Positions 7,969 to 16,734 of a stretch of 39,536 nucleotides of DNA are shown here, one piece after another (within the stretch, counting starts at the first letter, position 1; each line of letters begins with the position of its first letter). Location: NCBI GenBank assembly GCA_964444795.1, contig CAYUIQ010000056.1, positions 1 to 39,536 of the forward strand, written 5' to 3'. The DNA comes from JABMRP01 sp964444795. Its GTDB lineage: Bacteria > Planctomycetota > Planctomycetia > Pirellulales > Thermoguttaceae. The position numbers and the translations under genes are program-made. The notes beneath the pieces are model-generated. The model was given only the letters and a program-made list of their open reading frames with translations. It was not told where the DNA came from and made no database searches.

Positions 7969-8405
7969 TGTGGATTGACCACACAGAGGGCACGCTCGCA
8001 ATCCAGCTTGACCCCTTGGAGTGCTCCCCAAAACCTGACCCATATGTTATGAGAGTATCTGGAGCCCGATCCGATCGCGTGGTGTGGGCTTCGCTTTGGG
8101 GCGCATCGGCGTGTCGGAACTGCCCGCGGAAACGGTTGTTCCACGCGGACGCGGACAGCCCCGCCGCTGGGTGGAGTGACGGCTGGCAACGCCTGCGGGA
8201 GGTTCTGCGTCGGAAAAAAGGTTTTCAGGGGCTGCCATGTGGCTTGGGTATTCGCAACCTGGGGCCGGTTTGCCGCTTCGGACGGATCGGCCTTCGCCAG
8301 ACGTATCGAACGGCGGTCGAAAACAGGGACCCTGGTGGTGTATACTTGGCTGTTGTGAGAATGCCCCTCGACTGACACGCCCTCCAAGGCAAGAGCGCGA
8401 GAACC
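7969..8405. other. Intergenic gap, mostly unexplained
   Basis: About 435 bp between the lyase and the exporter operon. Open frames on both strands have no recognisable motif or start signal. A 6-bp hairpin (GTGTGG/CCACAC, 7968-7973 and 7979-7984) sits at the lyase stop but has no T-tract. A possible -10 element lies at 8341. Confidence 0.4.
8341..8346 (+). promoter_or_regulatory. Possible -10 box of the exporter operon
   Basis: TATACT at 8341-8346 is one base off the sigma-70 -10 consensus and lies 60 bp upstream of the exporter start codon. The matching -35 region (about 8317-8322, TCGAAA) is poor, so the call rests on the -10 and position only. Confidence 0.3.
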
Positions 8406-9575
8406 ATGAGTCAAACCCGAAATGCAATCAAGCGATGGTTATGGCAAGGGCTGAAATGGACCCTGATCGTGGCCGTCGTTGGCTATCTGATCTACATGGT
8501 CCGGTTCTCTCCTGTTCCGGTAACCGGACATCAAATCGAGCGTGGCAATATAGTTGCCGAGGTGATGGGAACCGGCACGCTGGAGGCGCGGGTGAGCGTC
8601 ACGATCAGCCCCAAGATCTCGGGCCGGATCGAGGAGATCTTGGTCGATCAAGGCGATCAGGTTTCCGAGGGCGAAGTGCTTGTCAGACTCGACAATGATG
8701 AACTGACACAGCAAGTCGAGATCGCTGAGGCAACCGTTGCCGCATCGCAGGCGGCGGTGGAGCGACTGAAGACGGATCGAGGCCGGGCCGTTGCGGTCCT
8801 CACGCAAGCCAAACGGGAACACGCACGTATCGAGCAAGTCATCGCGCGCAGCGTCGTAACCGAAAGTGAAGTCGATCAAGCAGTCGAACTGCTCGCCGTC
8901 GCTGAAGCGGGTATGGCCCGTGCCGAAGCCGCCATCGTTGAAGGAGGCAAAGAGGTCATCGCCGCCGAGAAAACCCTGGCCTACCATCATGCCCGGCTTG
9001 CCGACACAGAGCTCACCGTGCCTTTCGACGGGTTGATCGTCCGACGGCAGCGTGATCCCGGCGACGTGGTGGTGCCGGGTAGTCCCATTCTCCAACTGGT
9101 CTCGCTAGAGCAATTGTGGATCAGTGCATGGATCGACGAGACCGAAATGGCGCGCATCAAAGTCGGACAGCCCGCAAGAGTTGTCTTTCGCTCGGAATCT
9201 GAACGGTCCTATCCCGGAAAGGTGGCTCGGCTGGGAAAGGAAACCGACCGGGAGACTCGGGAGTTTGTCGTGGATGTTCAAGTCCTTGAGCTACCGGTGA
9301 ATTGGTCCGTTGGACAACGAGCGGAAGTATACATTGAGACCGCCCACAAAGACAATGTAACGCTTCTGCCCGCGACATATGTTCGGTGGCGGGAAGACGC
9401 TCCAGGTGTCTTCGTCGATCTCGGAGATCGTGCAGCTTGGCGATCGGTAACGCTTGGCCTCCGTAGCCCCAAGATGGTTGAGGTCGTTGACGGGCTGCAA
9501 CCGGGTGATACGGTGATCGTGCCCCGAGATCCGAGAGCCAAGCTGACCGACAACAAAAAGGTCGTTGCCCCATGA
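8406..9575 (+). CDS. Membrane fusion protein (HlyD/RND adaptor type) of an ABC exporter
   Basis: 389 residues. One N-terminal transmembrane anchor (about 17-35), then a lipoyl half-motif (KISGRIEEILVDQGDQVSEGE, split by the hairpin), a long Ala/Glu-rich helical hairpin (about 95-200), and the second lipoyl half (TVPFDGLIVRRQRDPGDVV), followed by beta-barrel and membrane-proximal domains. It sits in the periplasm and links the inner-membrane transporter to the outer envelope. The last 4 nt overlap the permease gene (ATGA), and the ATPase follows, so the three form one operon. The layout matches MacA or DevB adaptors. Substrate unknown; no TolC-like outer-membrane gene is in the window. Confidence 0.88.
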   Translation: MSQTRNAIKRWLWQGLKWTLIVAVVGYLIYMVRFSPVPVTGHQIERGNIVAEVMGTGTLEARVSVTISPKISGRIEEILVDQGDQVSEGEVLVRLDNDELTQQVEIAEATVAASQAAVERLKTDRGRAVAVLTQAKREHARIEQVIARSVVTESEVDQAVELLAVAEAGMARAEAAIVEGGKEVIAAEKTLAYHHARLADTELTVPFDGLIVRRQRDPGDVVVPGSPILQLVSLEQLWISAWIDETEMARIKVGQPARVVFRSESERSYPGKVARLGKETDRETREFVVDVQVLELPVNWSVGQRAEVYIETAHKDNVTLLPATYVRWREDAPGVFVDLGDRAAWRSVTLGLRSPKMVEVVDGLQPGDTVIVPRDPRAKLTDNKKVVAP

Positions 9576-10783
9576 ACCTCGCAGTCAAGGACATCCGGCA
9601 TAGTCTGGGACGTTTTGGCCTGACGACCATCGGCATTGGCATGCTGCTGATGGTTGTGATGGGCATGGGTGGTATCTACCGAGGAATCATCGAGGATGCC
9701 ACCCTGCTAGTTGACCGAGTAGAAGCTGACCTCTGGGTTGTTCAACGAGATACCAGGGGACCGTTTGCCGAGATTTCCCGTGTACCGGCCAACCTTGTCC
9801 ACCGAGTCTTGGCGGTTCCGGGTGTTGCCACGGCCCGAGAGTTCGTTTATCACACGATCCAAAGGGAACGCGAAGGAAAGCCGCTTAGAATTGCCGTGCT
9901 CGGCCTGAGTTGGCCAACGGACAAAGGAGAATGGGTGCCGTTGATCGCCGGACGGCCGCTGGCTCGCAACCATTTCGAGATGATCGCCGACAAGACGCTT
10001 GGGCTACCACTCGGCGAGCAAATCCGTCTGGGCAAGGAAACCTACACGGTGGTTGGAATCAGTTCGAGCATGATCAGCTCCTCGGGCGACGGCCTCGGCC
10101 TGTTCACGGTCGCCGACGCACAGGCCATTCAGTTCGATACTCCGGGTGAAGCGGTGCGACTGGAGCGGGAGGCACGCAAGGCCCGAGGTCAACGAAGCGA
10201 GTTAGGGACCAAGCAGCCGACCTTGGTGGAACGGGCCTTCCAGCCGACTGCGGAGATCTCAGCTATCGCCCGGCCACAAGTCAGTGCCGTGATGGTACGT
10301 GTGTCTCCTGATGCTCAGGCCGAGGATGTCGCTTCGATTATTTCCGCTTGGGGCGATGTCTCGGTCCATACGCGGGAAGGCCAGAATGCGCTCCTGCTCC
10401 GAGGACCGGTCGAGAAAGCCCGCAGGCAAATCGGGCTCTTTAGGGTTCTCCTCACCGCCATCGCCACTGTCATCATGGCCCTTATCCTCTACACGCTGAC
10501 CCTCGACAAGCTGCACTCGATCGCCCTGCTCAAGCTTATCGGAGCACCAAACCGTGTAATCTTTGGATTGATTCTACAGCAGGCACTTGTCCTTGGCGTG
10601 CTGGGGTACGGGATCGCCTACGTACTGGGGCAGAAGATCTTTCCCAATTTCCCCCGCCGAGTCATTCTGGTTGAGAGCGACCTGATTCAATTGGCCCTCA
10701 TCGTCCTCGGTATTTCCGTCTTGTCGAGTTTGTTGGGAATTTGGCGGGCCATGCAAGTTGAGCCGAACGAGGCGCTCTCATAG
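9572..10783 (+). CDS. ABC transporter permease, FtsX/MacB/DevC type
   Basis: 403 residues. A first transmembrane helix near residues 15-37, a large periplasmic domain of about 250 residues of MacB-PCD type, then three C-terminal helices (about 285-310, 330-355 and 370-395) ending in the usual FtsX-family cytoplasmic tail (WRAMQVEPNEALS). Such permeases do not form a transport channel in the classical sense but drive extrusion of substrates from the periplasm or outer leaflet. The start overlaps the adaptor stop by 4 nt and the ATPase gene begins 11 nt after its stop. The closest layout known to me is the DevBCA glycolipid exporter, where adaptor, permease and ATPase are separate genes. Confidence 0.86.
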   Translation: MNLAVKDIRHSLGRFGLTTIGIGMLLMVVMGMGGIYRGIIEDATLLVDRVEADLWVVQRDTRGPFAEISRVPANLVHRVLAVPGVATAREFVYHTIQREREGKPLRIAVLGLSWPTDKGEWVPLIAGRPLARNHFEMIADKTLGLPLGEQIRLGKETYTVVGISSSMISSSGDGLGLFTVADAQAIQFDTPGEAVRLEREARKARGQRSELGTKQPTLVERAFQPTAEISAIARPQVSAVMVRVSPDAQAEDVASIISAWGDVSVHTREGQNALLLRGPVEKARRQIGLFRVLLTAIATVIMALILYTLTLDKLHSIALLKLIGAPNRVIFGLILQQALVLGVLGYGIAYVLGQKIFPNFPRRVILVESDLIQLALIVLGISVLSSLLGIWRAMQVEPNEALS

Positions 10784-10794
10784 AGTGTTGATCG

Positions 10795-11511
10795 ATGAAA
10801 GACGCTTTCGCCATCCAAACTCACGAACTGACGAAGATCTACGGCAGCGGCAACACCGAAGTGGTCGCCATGCGCAACGCATCGGTAAACGTCCGCCGTG
10901 GTGAGGTGGTCGCCCTTCTCGGCCCCAGTGGTGCAGGCAAGTCGACGTTTCTGACCGCCGTGGGGCTGATTACTCCACTCACTTCAGGGCGCGTTACCAT
11001 TGGAGGTAGATTAGTTCTGGACGGCCCGTACGCCCAGGCCAATCTAACGTCCTTTCGGCGGAAATACATCGGTTACGTGTTCCAAAAGTCGAACCTGATC
11101 CCCTTCTTGACGGCCTGTGAGAATGTTCAGATCGCTCTCGAACTGAGTGGCCACGGTTCTCGGGCTGCTCGCCGTAGAGCTATCGAGTTGCTCGACTATC
11201 TGGGGGTCGCTGATCGAGAGCGTAACTTGCCGTCGATGCTCTCCGGGGGCCAGCAACAGCGAGTAGCCGTGGCCCGTGCCCTTGCCAACGAGCCGAGCCT
11301 TCTCTTGGCCGACGAACCGACCGCCGCCCTTGACAGCCATCGCGGACGGCAGGTGATGGAGCTTTTTGCGAAGGTTGCCCACGAGCAGGGAACAGGAGTC
11401 ATCGTGGTTACCCACGATCAACGTTCGCTCGATGTTTTCGACACGACCTACGAAATGGAAGATGGTATCATTCAACAGATGGCCGACTTCAAAAGCAACA
11501 GGCCCTGTTGA
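10795..11511 (+). CDS. ABC transporter ATP-binding protein (LolD/MacB/DevA type)
   Basis: 238 residues, a full nucleotide-binding domain. Walker A GPSGAGKST (43-51), Q-loop Gln97 in YVFQKSNLIPFLT, signature LSGGQQQR (149-156), Walker B LLLADE (169-174), D-loop and switch His207. The spacing and the Q-loop wording are those of the LolD/MacB/DevA group, which pairs with FtsX-type permeases such as the preceding gene. It powers the exporter on the cytoplasmic face. The operon ends here; the next 300 bp are repeats. Confidence 0.92.
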   Translation: MKDAFAIQTHELTKIYGSGNTEVVAMRNASVNVRRGEVVALLGPSGAGKSTFLTAVGLITPLTSGRVTIGGRLVLDGPYAQANLTSFRRKYIGYVFQKSNLIPFLTACENVQIALELSGHGSRAARRRAIELLDYLGVADRERNLPSMLSGGQQQRVAVARALANEPSLLLADEPTAALDSHRGRQVMELFAKVAHEQGTGVIVVTHDQRSLDVFDTTYEMEDGIIQQMADFKSNRPC

Positions 11512-11595
11512 TCCTGCAGACTTCGGTACTGAATATCCCAGAACATGCCCAATTCGACGGTAGACCGGTGAACCGTAGGCCGACATGACCGCAGG

Positions 11596-11652
11596 GACTT
11601 AAGAAGCAGACTTAACAGACTTAGGTCCGACTTAAGACTTAAGGGACTTAAG
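11596..11652. repeat. Degenerate GACTTAAG cluster (satellite A)
   Basis: Six copies of GACTTAAG or close variants start at 11596, 11609, 11618, 11629, 11636 and 11645. Spacing is irregular and two copies overlap by one base. There is no coding frame. The unit includes the palindrome CTTAAG. Confidence 0.7.
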
Positions 11653-11680
11653 GGGGCGGGAGCAATCCTGTTCGGCTCGA

Positions 11681-11769
11681 TTTCCGTATTTCCGTATTTC
11701 CTATTTCCGTCCTATTTCCGCGTCCCGTCCTATCCCGTCATCCGTCATCCGGGACAGTCACGTATTTCC
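11681..11769. repeat. Degenerate TATTTCCG/ATCCGTC cluster (satellite B)
   Basis: TATTTCCG-like units recur, then grade into shorter TCCCGTC and ATCCGTC units, ending with another TATTTCC at 11763. The unit differs from the clusters on either side. Confidence 0.65.
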
Positions 11770-11793
11770 AATCACTAAATAGGTGACTGTCCC
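11751..11793. terminator. Inverted repeat GGGACAGTCAC, possible terminator or REP
   Basis: Perfect 11-bp arms at 11751-11761 (GGGACAGTCAC) and 11783-11793 (GTGACTGTCCC) enclose 21 nt. It lies 240 bp after the exporter operon, with only AT-rich repeats and no clean T-tract after it. The GGTGACTGTCCC word recurs at 11854, so a REP-like dispersed repeat is at least as likely as a terminator. Confidence 0.45.
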
Positions 11794-11896
11794 TAGTATT
11801 AGTATTTATAGTATTTAGTATTCCCAGTATTCCCCTAGTATTCCGAGTATTCCGGTGACTGTCCCTAGTATTCCCTAGTATTCCCTAGTATTCCCC
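11782..11896. repeat. Degenerate CTAGTATTC cluster (satellite C) with a 19-bp direct repeat
   Basis: About ten units of AGTATTC or CTAGTATTCC fill the region. A 19-bp exact direct repeat (GGTGACTGTCCCTAGTATT) occurs at 11782-11800 and 11854-11872, so a REP-like word is embedded in the satellite. Confidence 0.7.
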
Positions 11897-11939
11897 AGCT
11901 TCTGCAACGGGCTAGCTCGCATTGGCTATCCAGGGCCCA

Positions 11940-12986
11940 TCACCGAAACGTGCGCCATCGCTGCGGCGGCCAGAAAATGTGTGTGACGACGCCGCACAGA
12001 TGGGACTTGGGAACCGCGAACGGATTATGTCCCGGCGCACCGTTCTCCCACATGCGGGAGTCCCTCGCTCGCGGGGAAAAATCGCCGAGGACGAAGTACT
12101 CGTCGTCGCGCAGTTTTGCTGGATGCTCCGGCGAGCCCCAGAGTTTCATCGGCCAGTGAGCCATCTCCGATGCATAGTTGATTCCGCGAAGAGAATCCGG
12201 CGGCGTCAACATTTCACCGTCTGCCCATACCCGACCATCCTTGATCGTGATTCTCTCTCCCGGGAGCCCGACAAGACGCTTCACGTAAAGAATCGACGGT
12301 TCTTCCGGGTAGCGGAACATGACCAGGTCCCATCGCCGGGGCCTGAAGAATTTGACCACGACGAAGCGATCGCGGCCGAAGACTTGATCGCCATAATCGG
12401 CAGGTTGTGATATGTGGAAGTTGTCGCGACAGATCATCAGCGGCGGGTCCGGGAAACTGTCCGGCCGGGAATAGGGCGAACGGTTCGGTCGCGTTTCAGG
12501 TGAACAGTATGCGGGGCTGCCGCATTCGGCGCACGTGCCGGTCCAATGGTCCCCCAACAGCGTGGGCGCCATCGAGTTCGTGGGGGTTACGAATGTCTCG
12601 GCGAGATATGGGTTGAAGACTAGAATAATGAATGGGACCATGACGAACGCCGCAAGAAGCGTTGGAAGCCAAGCCAGCAGAGCGCGAAAAAACGACGCCT
12701 TGAATACGCACGCGACGACGACACTCGGCATGAGAACGGAGACGGCAAGTTCTCCGATCGCAAGAGCCAGAGCGAGCATGGGATCGCTCGGCAAGACCAG
12801 ATACGACACGGCCGTGATCGCTACTTGCAGTACGAACACAAGGACCGTAGCCCAGAGGAGTCGGCGCGCGGTGACGTCCCGAATGTTCGCCCAGTGCAGT
12901 CCCAGGCGAAGAAACAAAACCCAGAGAAGAATCGAGGCTGCCAGCAAACCGAAGAGCAAAGCTGCGACGAGGATGGTTGACGTCAT
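11940..12986 (-). CDS. lepB: Signal peptidase I with a Cys-rich insertion
   Basis: 348 residues. About four hydrophobic helices (5-25, 42-62, 70-95, 100-125) precede the catalytic part, more than the one or two usual for LepB. The Ser nucleophile is Ser138 in TNSMAPTLLG and the Lys general base is Lys236 in YVKRLVGLPGE. FVLGDFSPRARDSR (298-311) is the conserved C-terminal box, with GDF in place of the common GDN. Between the two catalytic motifs an insertion (about 147-200) has Cys152 and Cys155 (CAEC), Cys161 and Cys186, which could bind zinc or form disulfides. It should cleave signal peptides at the outer face of the inner membrane. The start at 12986 gives a clean first helix and follows GATAGG; the longer open frame upstream adds only Arg/Pro-rich residues. 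Confidence 0.85.
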   Translation of the reverse strand: MTSTILVAALLFGLLAASILLWVLFLRLGLHWANIRDVTARRLLWATVLVFVLQVAITAVSYLVLPSDPMLALALAIGELAVSVLMPSVVVACVFKASFFRALLAWLPTLLAAFVMVPFIILVFNPYLAETFVTPTNSMAPTLLGDHWTGTCAECGSPAYCSPETRPNRSPYSRPDSFPDPPLMICRDNFHISQPADYGDQVFGRDRFVVVKFFRPRRWDLVMFRYPEEPSILYVKRLVGLPGERITIKDGRVWADGEMLTPPDSLRGINYASEMAHWPMKLWGSPEHPAKLRDDEYFVLGDFSPRARDSRMWENGAPGHNPFAVPKSHLCGVVTHIFWPPQRWRTFR

Positions 12987-13280
12987 GGGACAACCTATCT
13001 GTTGTGACTCAGTCGTGTCTGTCAACCGGCCCGACCGTGCCCACGGAGCGCGCCGCTTCCCGGGGAACACCCCTACTCGATGACGATGATTGTAGCACGT
13101 AAGCCCGGCCGAAAAAGGGTCAGACAAGTTGACAGCCACGAAATCTGGGAAGAATAGGAAAGGGTGGAGGCCGTGCGGACGTGGGACAGGTCTTGTTTGA
13201 ACAAGAAAGGCATTGGAACTCCGGCTGGGCACGGGGTGAACGGGCCGAGAAAATCAAGCCCACTCCGCTTCAAACGCCCT
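12987..13280. other. Intergenic gap with repeat-like words
   Basis: About 290 bp upstream of the signal peptidase gene and downstream of the propeller gene. It contains AAAAAGGGTCAGAC (near 13113-13126) followed by TTGACA. The GGGTCAGAC word recurs at the right edge of the window near 39483. No gene is supported. Confidence 0.4.
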
Positions 13281-13309
13281 CTCTCCCTAACCCTTTCCCG
13301 GAGGGAGAG
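13281..13309. repeat. CTCTCCCT...AGGGAGAG hairpin repeat overlapping a gene end
   Basis: Arms CTCTCCCT (13281-13288) and AGGGAGAG (13302-13309) with a 13-nt loop rich in CCC. This resembles a widely dispersed bacterial hairpin repeat. It contains the TAG stop (13287-13289) of the minus-strand propeller gene and encodes its last residues. Confidence 0.55.
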
Positions 13310-16300
13310 GAGATCTTGCAGTCGCCTTTTCGCCGCCGAAGCAGGTGACTTTGCCGTCGATGGTGGTGAGGTAGAGGCGGCCGACGGCGGCGGCCAGGCC
13401 GTCGAACACCGGCGGAGCGTCGAGTGGGTATTCGGCCAATACGGTGCCGTCGGTGGCCGAGACGGCCAAGAGCATTGACGCGGGCTGTTCGTCTCCCGAG
13501 CCGAGCGGGTCGGCCGCGCTGACCGTGGGGCCGGCCACGAAGAGGACCGTGTCGGACAGGAGCATCGCCCGAACTTGGATGGGCAACGTTTGCGACCACT
13601 CCTCGGTTCCCGCCGCGCGGTTGGTCGCGAACAGCCGGTAGGCGCCGTCTTGCAGCCGGTTCGACCAATCGAGCAGTTTCCGGCCGTAGCCGAAAATCGT
13701 CGCGTCGCCCAAGACCAGCAGGCGGCCGGAGATGACGTTCTTGTCGCGGCGGCTGCAACCGGTGGCGATGGAACAGCGGGTGCCGAAGATCCAATAGGAA
13801 CGGTGCGGCCACGAGTCGTCGAGAAAGTCGGTCAGCGTGAACAGATGGTCGGTGCCCTGCTTCAGCCTCCCGCCGTCGGGGTCGAACACCATGTCGCGCA
13901 AGTAGACGTGGTCCCCGTCGGCGGTGAGGATATCGGCGCGAGCGCCGGGCATGACCGCGGGGGCCGACTGCGGCGGCTGCCTGCCCGTTTGCGGATCGGG
14001 GCTGAAGATGGGCGTTTGCGATAGGAGCTTGCCGGTGCCGGGCTCGATTCGATGCAGATCGATCCCGCCGTCCAGGTACGACGACCGTCCCGAGGTGCAA
14101 TAGACCACGTCGTCGCGGATCAAGACACTTCCGAGGACCGGCGATACGGACTCAAGCTGGCCGTCGACCACGATGCGCCGCTGTTGGCGAGCCGCTTGCC
14201 GGCGCCAGGCCAACACGCCGTCGGACGCTCGCACACTGTAGACGTAACCGTCGCGGCAGCCGAAGATCGCTTGCCCAGTGTACACAGTCGGCGGCGAGTC
14301 GACCCGGGCGCCGGTCGTGAAATGCCAGGCCGACGCGCCGGAATCGGCGTCCAGGGCAACGACTTCGTGCCGGTCCACCGCGGCCACCAACACCTGGCCC
14401 CCGGCCACCGTGGGCGCGGTGAGCTTGCCGCCGATGTCGGTCTGCCATCGGCGTTGCAGAACGACCGGCACGGCGGATTGCGCGAGGCCGCTTCTCTGGG
14501 CGTCGCCCCGATAGGTCGGCCATTCTTCGGAAGGTTCAGAGCCCGGAGCGGAATCCGTCGAGCCATACGCGGGCCCCCGTTCCAATCGGGCCGGCACATC
14601 CGCTTTCGGCTTTCCGCTTTCCGCTTTTCCGACCGGGGCCAAGGCGCTGAACCCCGTCAGCTTAGCCGTCATGTAACACCCGCAGGCGTGAGGCGGCGTG
14701 TAGAGGAGTCCGTTGCAGGGCATGACACCGTACCGACAGACACCGCGTGCCCAGCTATGCCAGAGAACGTCGCCGGTGGCCAGATCGATGAACTCGGTTC
14801 CTCGCCGGCCGCCGAGGATGTAGCGATCGGTGGCCTTGTTGCTGTAGCAGCGGTGGTGGTGACTGGGGTTCTCCGGCTCAATGCGCATGAGAATCTTGCC
14901 CGTGGCCGGATCGCGCCCGGTGACGAAGTAGGGTCCCCACGCGGGGCTTCTCTTTCCCTCGATCGGCTTGAACCCGCCCAGCCATAGCGATCCGCCGGCG
15001 ACGAACACATCGCGAAAATCGACCAGCGAGGCAGGCTCGGCCCACAGCGTCGCACCGGTTTGCGCCGACAAGGCGGTGACTGTCTTGCCACCCGCACAAA
15101 AGACGCGCCCGTCATGCACCACGCGTAGCCGGGCGGGTGGCGCCACGGACCACCGTTGCCGTCCGGACTTCAAGTCGAGACAGACAACGTCCTTCCCGTT
15201 CTCGTAGAAGGCCCGATCCGCGTGGGCACAGAGAGTGAGCGGGCGCAGCCCGGCAATTTCGGCGCCGGTCTTCTTCCACAGCAGCCGGCCCGAATCGGCC
15301 TCCAGCGCCAGCACCGATTTCTCGCCCCCCGCCTCGGTCGCGCGAAGTCGCTTGACCAGCGGTTCGGCCGTTTCTCGTGCATACAGGGGAGACCCCTTCT
15401 GCTCGACGAGTCGCGCCCACCGCGCCAACTCATCGGTTCGCTGGGACGTTACGTTTCGGACGGCCAGCAGCAAGATTCCGTCGTGACAGACGATTTCCTC
15501 CGTGCCGCGGGTATTCTCGTATTCATCGAGAACGTCGCCCGTCGTTGCGTCGAGGACACTCAGCGGCGAGTGAAGCCCCAGGGTGACGTAAACACGATCG
15601 CCCACGGCCACGAGCCGGCGTTGAAGTTGCAGGGGCGATTGGCACCAGTTGACGATATGCGGAAACCACGTCGCCACGGACCGCTTCCAGAGCAGCGTCC
15701 CGTTGAAGGCATCCCGGGCGGCGAGATGCCATTGTGGTCGTCCGCGGATGGAGTCGATGGGCGCCTCGTCGACGAGGTAGAAGATGCGTGGGCCGTTGGA
15801 GACTAGCGCCTGGACGCCCGGGGTGTGTTCGTGGCTGCGCGTATGCCGCGGCCCGGTGCTCCATTGGAGATGCCCCGGCGGACCGACCACGTCGTCACCG
15901 GCCACGGCATTTCCGCTGGCGTCGTGCAGGTAATGGGTCCACTCGTCGATATTATCCGGGCGCGGCTTCACGGTCTTCGTCCAGCGGCCGTCTTGCTTGC
16001 CGTACACGACGCCGCCGGGCGCCAGCACGCGCATCGCCTCGCCCATGGCAACGTCGCCGAGATCCTCCGCCACGATCAGGTTGACCAGATTCTCCGCATA
16101 GGGCAGCCGCTTTCCGTCGAACCGTTCGACCGACACCGGGCCGTACACGCCCAGCTTCTGGAGATATTTCCGAGCGCGGCCGACTTCCTCCGCGTTAGTA
16201 TTCAAACCGTGGACCAGACAGTGATCGCCCGCGCCGAGCGCCGCGGTCAATTTTCCGTCGCCACAATGGAGATGAACGATCAACCCGCCATGGATGTTGG

Positions 16301-16448
16301 CCGCTTCGAGGATCTGCCCGGCCAGTTCGCGCTCGGCACCCCGACCGGGCACGTCGGCGCCGTCGGCGACCGCCGCAAAAACCAACGTCATGAACAAGGC
16401 GGAAACGCCTGCCGACCGCGGGTTACCGGTTCGCACTGCTTGAAGCAT
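13287..16448 (-). CDS. Exported methyltransferase-like domain fused to a PQQ-type beta-propeller
   Basis: 1053 residues. A signal peptide (about 1-30) precedes a Rossmann methyltransferase-like domain (about 45-150): VHLHCGDGKLTAALG is a motif I-like loop and MRVLAPGGVVYG the usual late strand-turn. A linker with KPRPDNIDEWTHYLHDASGN (161-180) leads into repeated PQQ-propeller blades, seen as units such as ALDADSGASAWHF and VLDATTGDVLDEY, up to near the C-terminus. Planctomycetes carry many proteins with this layout; the role is unknown to me. The start follows AGGAGG with 7-nt spacing. The C-terminal residues RSPLPPGKG come from a dispersed repeat that supplies the stop codon. It is divergent from the permease gene (286 bp apart). 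Confidence 0.75.
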   Translation of the reverse strand: MLQAVRTGNPRSAGVSALFMTLVFAAVADGADVPGRGAERELAGQILEAANIHGGLIVHLHCGDGKLTAALGAGDHCLVHGLNTNAEEVGRARKYLQKLGVYGPVSVERFDGKRLPYAENLVNLIVAEDLGDVAMGEAMRVLAPGGVVYGKQDGRWTKTVKPRPDNIDEWTHYLHDASGNAVAGDDVVGPPGHLQWSTGPRHTRSHEHTPGVQALVSNGPRIFYLVDEAPIDSIRGRPQWHLAARDAFNGTLLWKRSVATWFPHIVNWCQSPLQLQRRLVAVGDRVYVTLGLHSPLSVLDATTGDVLDEYENTRGTEEIVCHDGILLLAVRNVTSQRTDELARWARLVEQKGSPLYARETAEPLVKRLRATEAGGEKSVLALEADSGRLLWKKTGAEIAGLRPLTLCAHADRAFYENGKDVVCLDLKSGRQRWSVAPPARLRVVHDGRVFCAGGKTVTALSAQTGATLWAEPASLVDFRDVFVAGGSLWLGGFKPIEGKRSPAWGPYFVTGRDPATGKILMRIEPENPSHHHRCYSNKATDRYILGGRRGTEFIDLATGDVLWHSWARGVCRYGVMPCNGLLYTPPHACGCYMTAKLTGFSALAPVGKAESGKPKADVPARLERGPAYGSTDSAPGSEPSEEWPTYRGDAQRSGLAQSAVPVVLQRRWQTDIGGKLTAPTVAGGQVLVAAVDRHEVVALDADSGASAWHFTTGARVDSPPTVYTGQAIFGCRDGYVYSVRASDGVLAWRRQAARQQRRIVVDGQLESVSPVLGSVLIRDDVVYCTSGRSSYLDGGIDLHRIEPGTGKLLSQTPIFSPDPQTGRQPPQSAPAVMPGARADILTADGDHVYLRDMVFDPDGGRLKQGTDHLFTLTDFLDDSWPHRSYWIFGTRCSIATGCSRRDKNVISGRLLVLGDATIFGYGRKLLDWSNRLQDGAYRLFATNRAAGTEEWSQTLPIQVRAMLLSDTVLFVAGPTVSAADPLGSGDEQPASMLLAVSATDGTVLAEYPLDAPPVFDGLAAAVGRLYLTTIDGKVTCFGGEKATARSPLPPGKG

Positions 16449-16734
16449 GCCGAGCCTCCTGGATTGGGATTGGGGGCATTATAACTTAGGGTTCGGCCAG
16501 GAACAACTTGGGGGGGCGTGGGCCTGCGTGGCGAAAATCACCCGTCGGTTGCCTCCAAGTTCGGCGAAAAGGGGCAAACTGGGGTGGCCGTGAGACGGGG
16601 CCAGGAAATTCGGCCGCTTTGGCGACAATATCCGATGCTGGTTGCTCGGAGGGAATCCGACGGGTATACTCCAGACTTCGTTGGTTTGGACGGTGACTGT
16701 TTCCCCCCGACGTTTCATTCGCAGGAGAAGCTTC

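Noticed and set aside
7848..8414. Candidate genes on both strands in the gap before the exporter
   Set aside because: No ribosome binding site, no motif and Arg/Pro/Ser-rich translations typical of chance frames.
11596..11896. CRISPR-like array
   Set aside because: Units are 7-10 bp, degenerate and without unique spacers of constant length; no cas gene is near.
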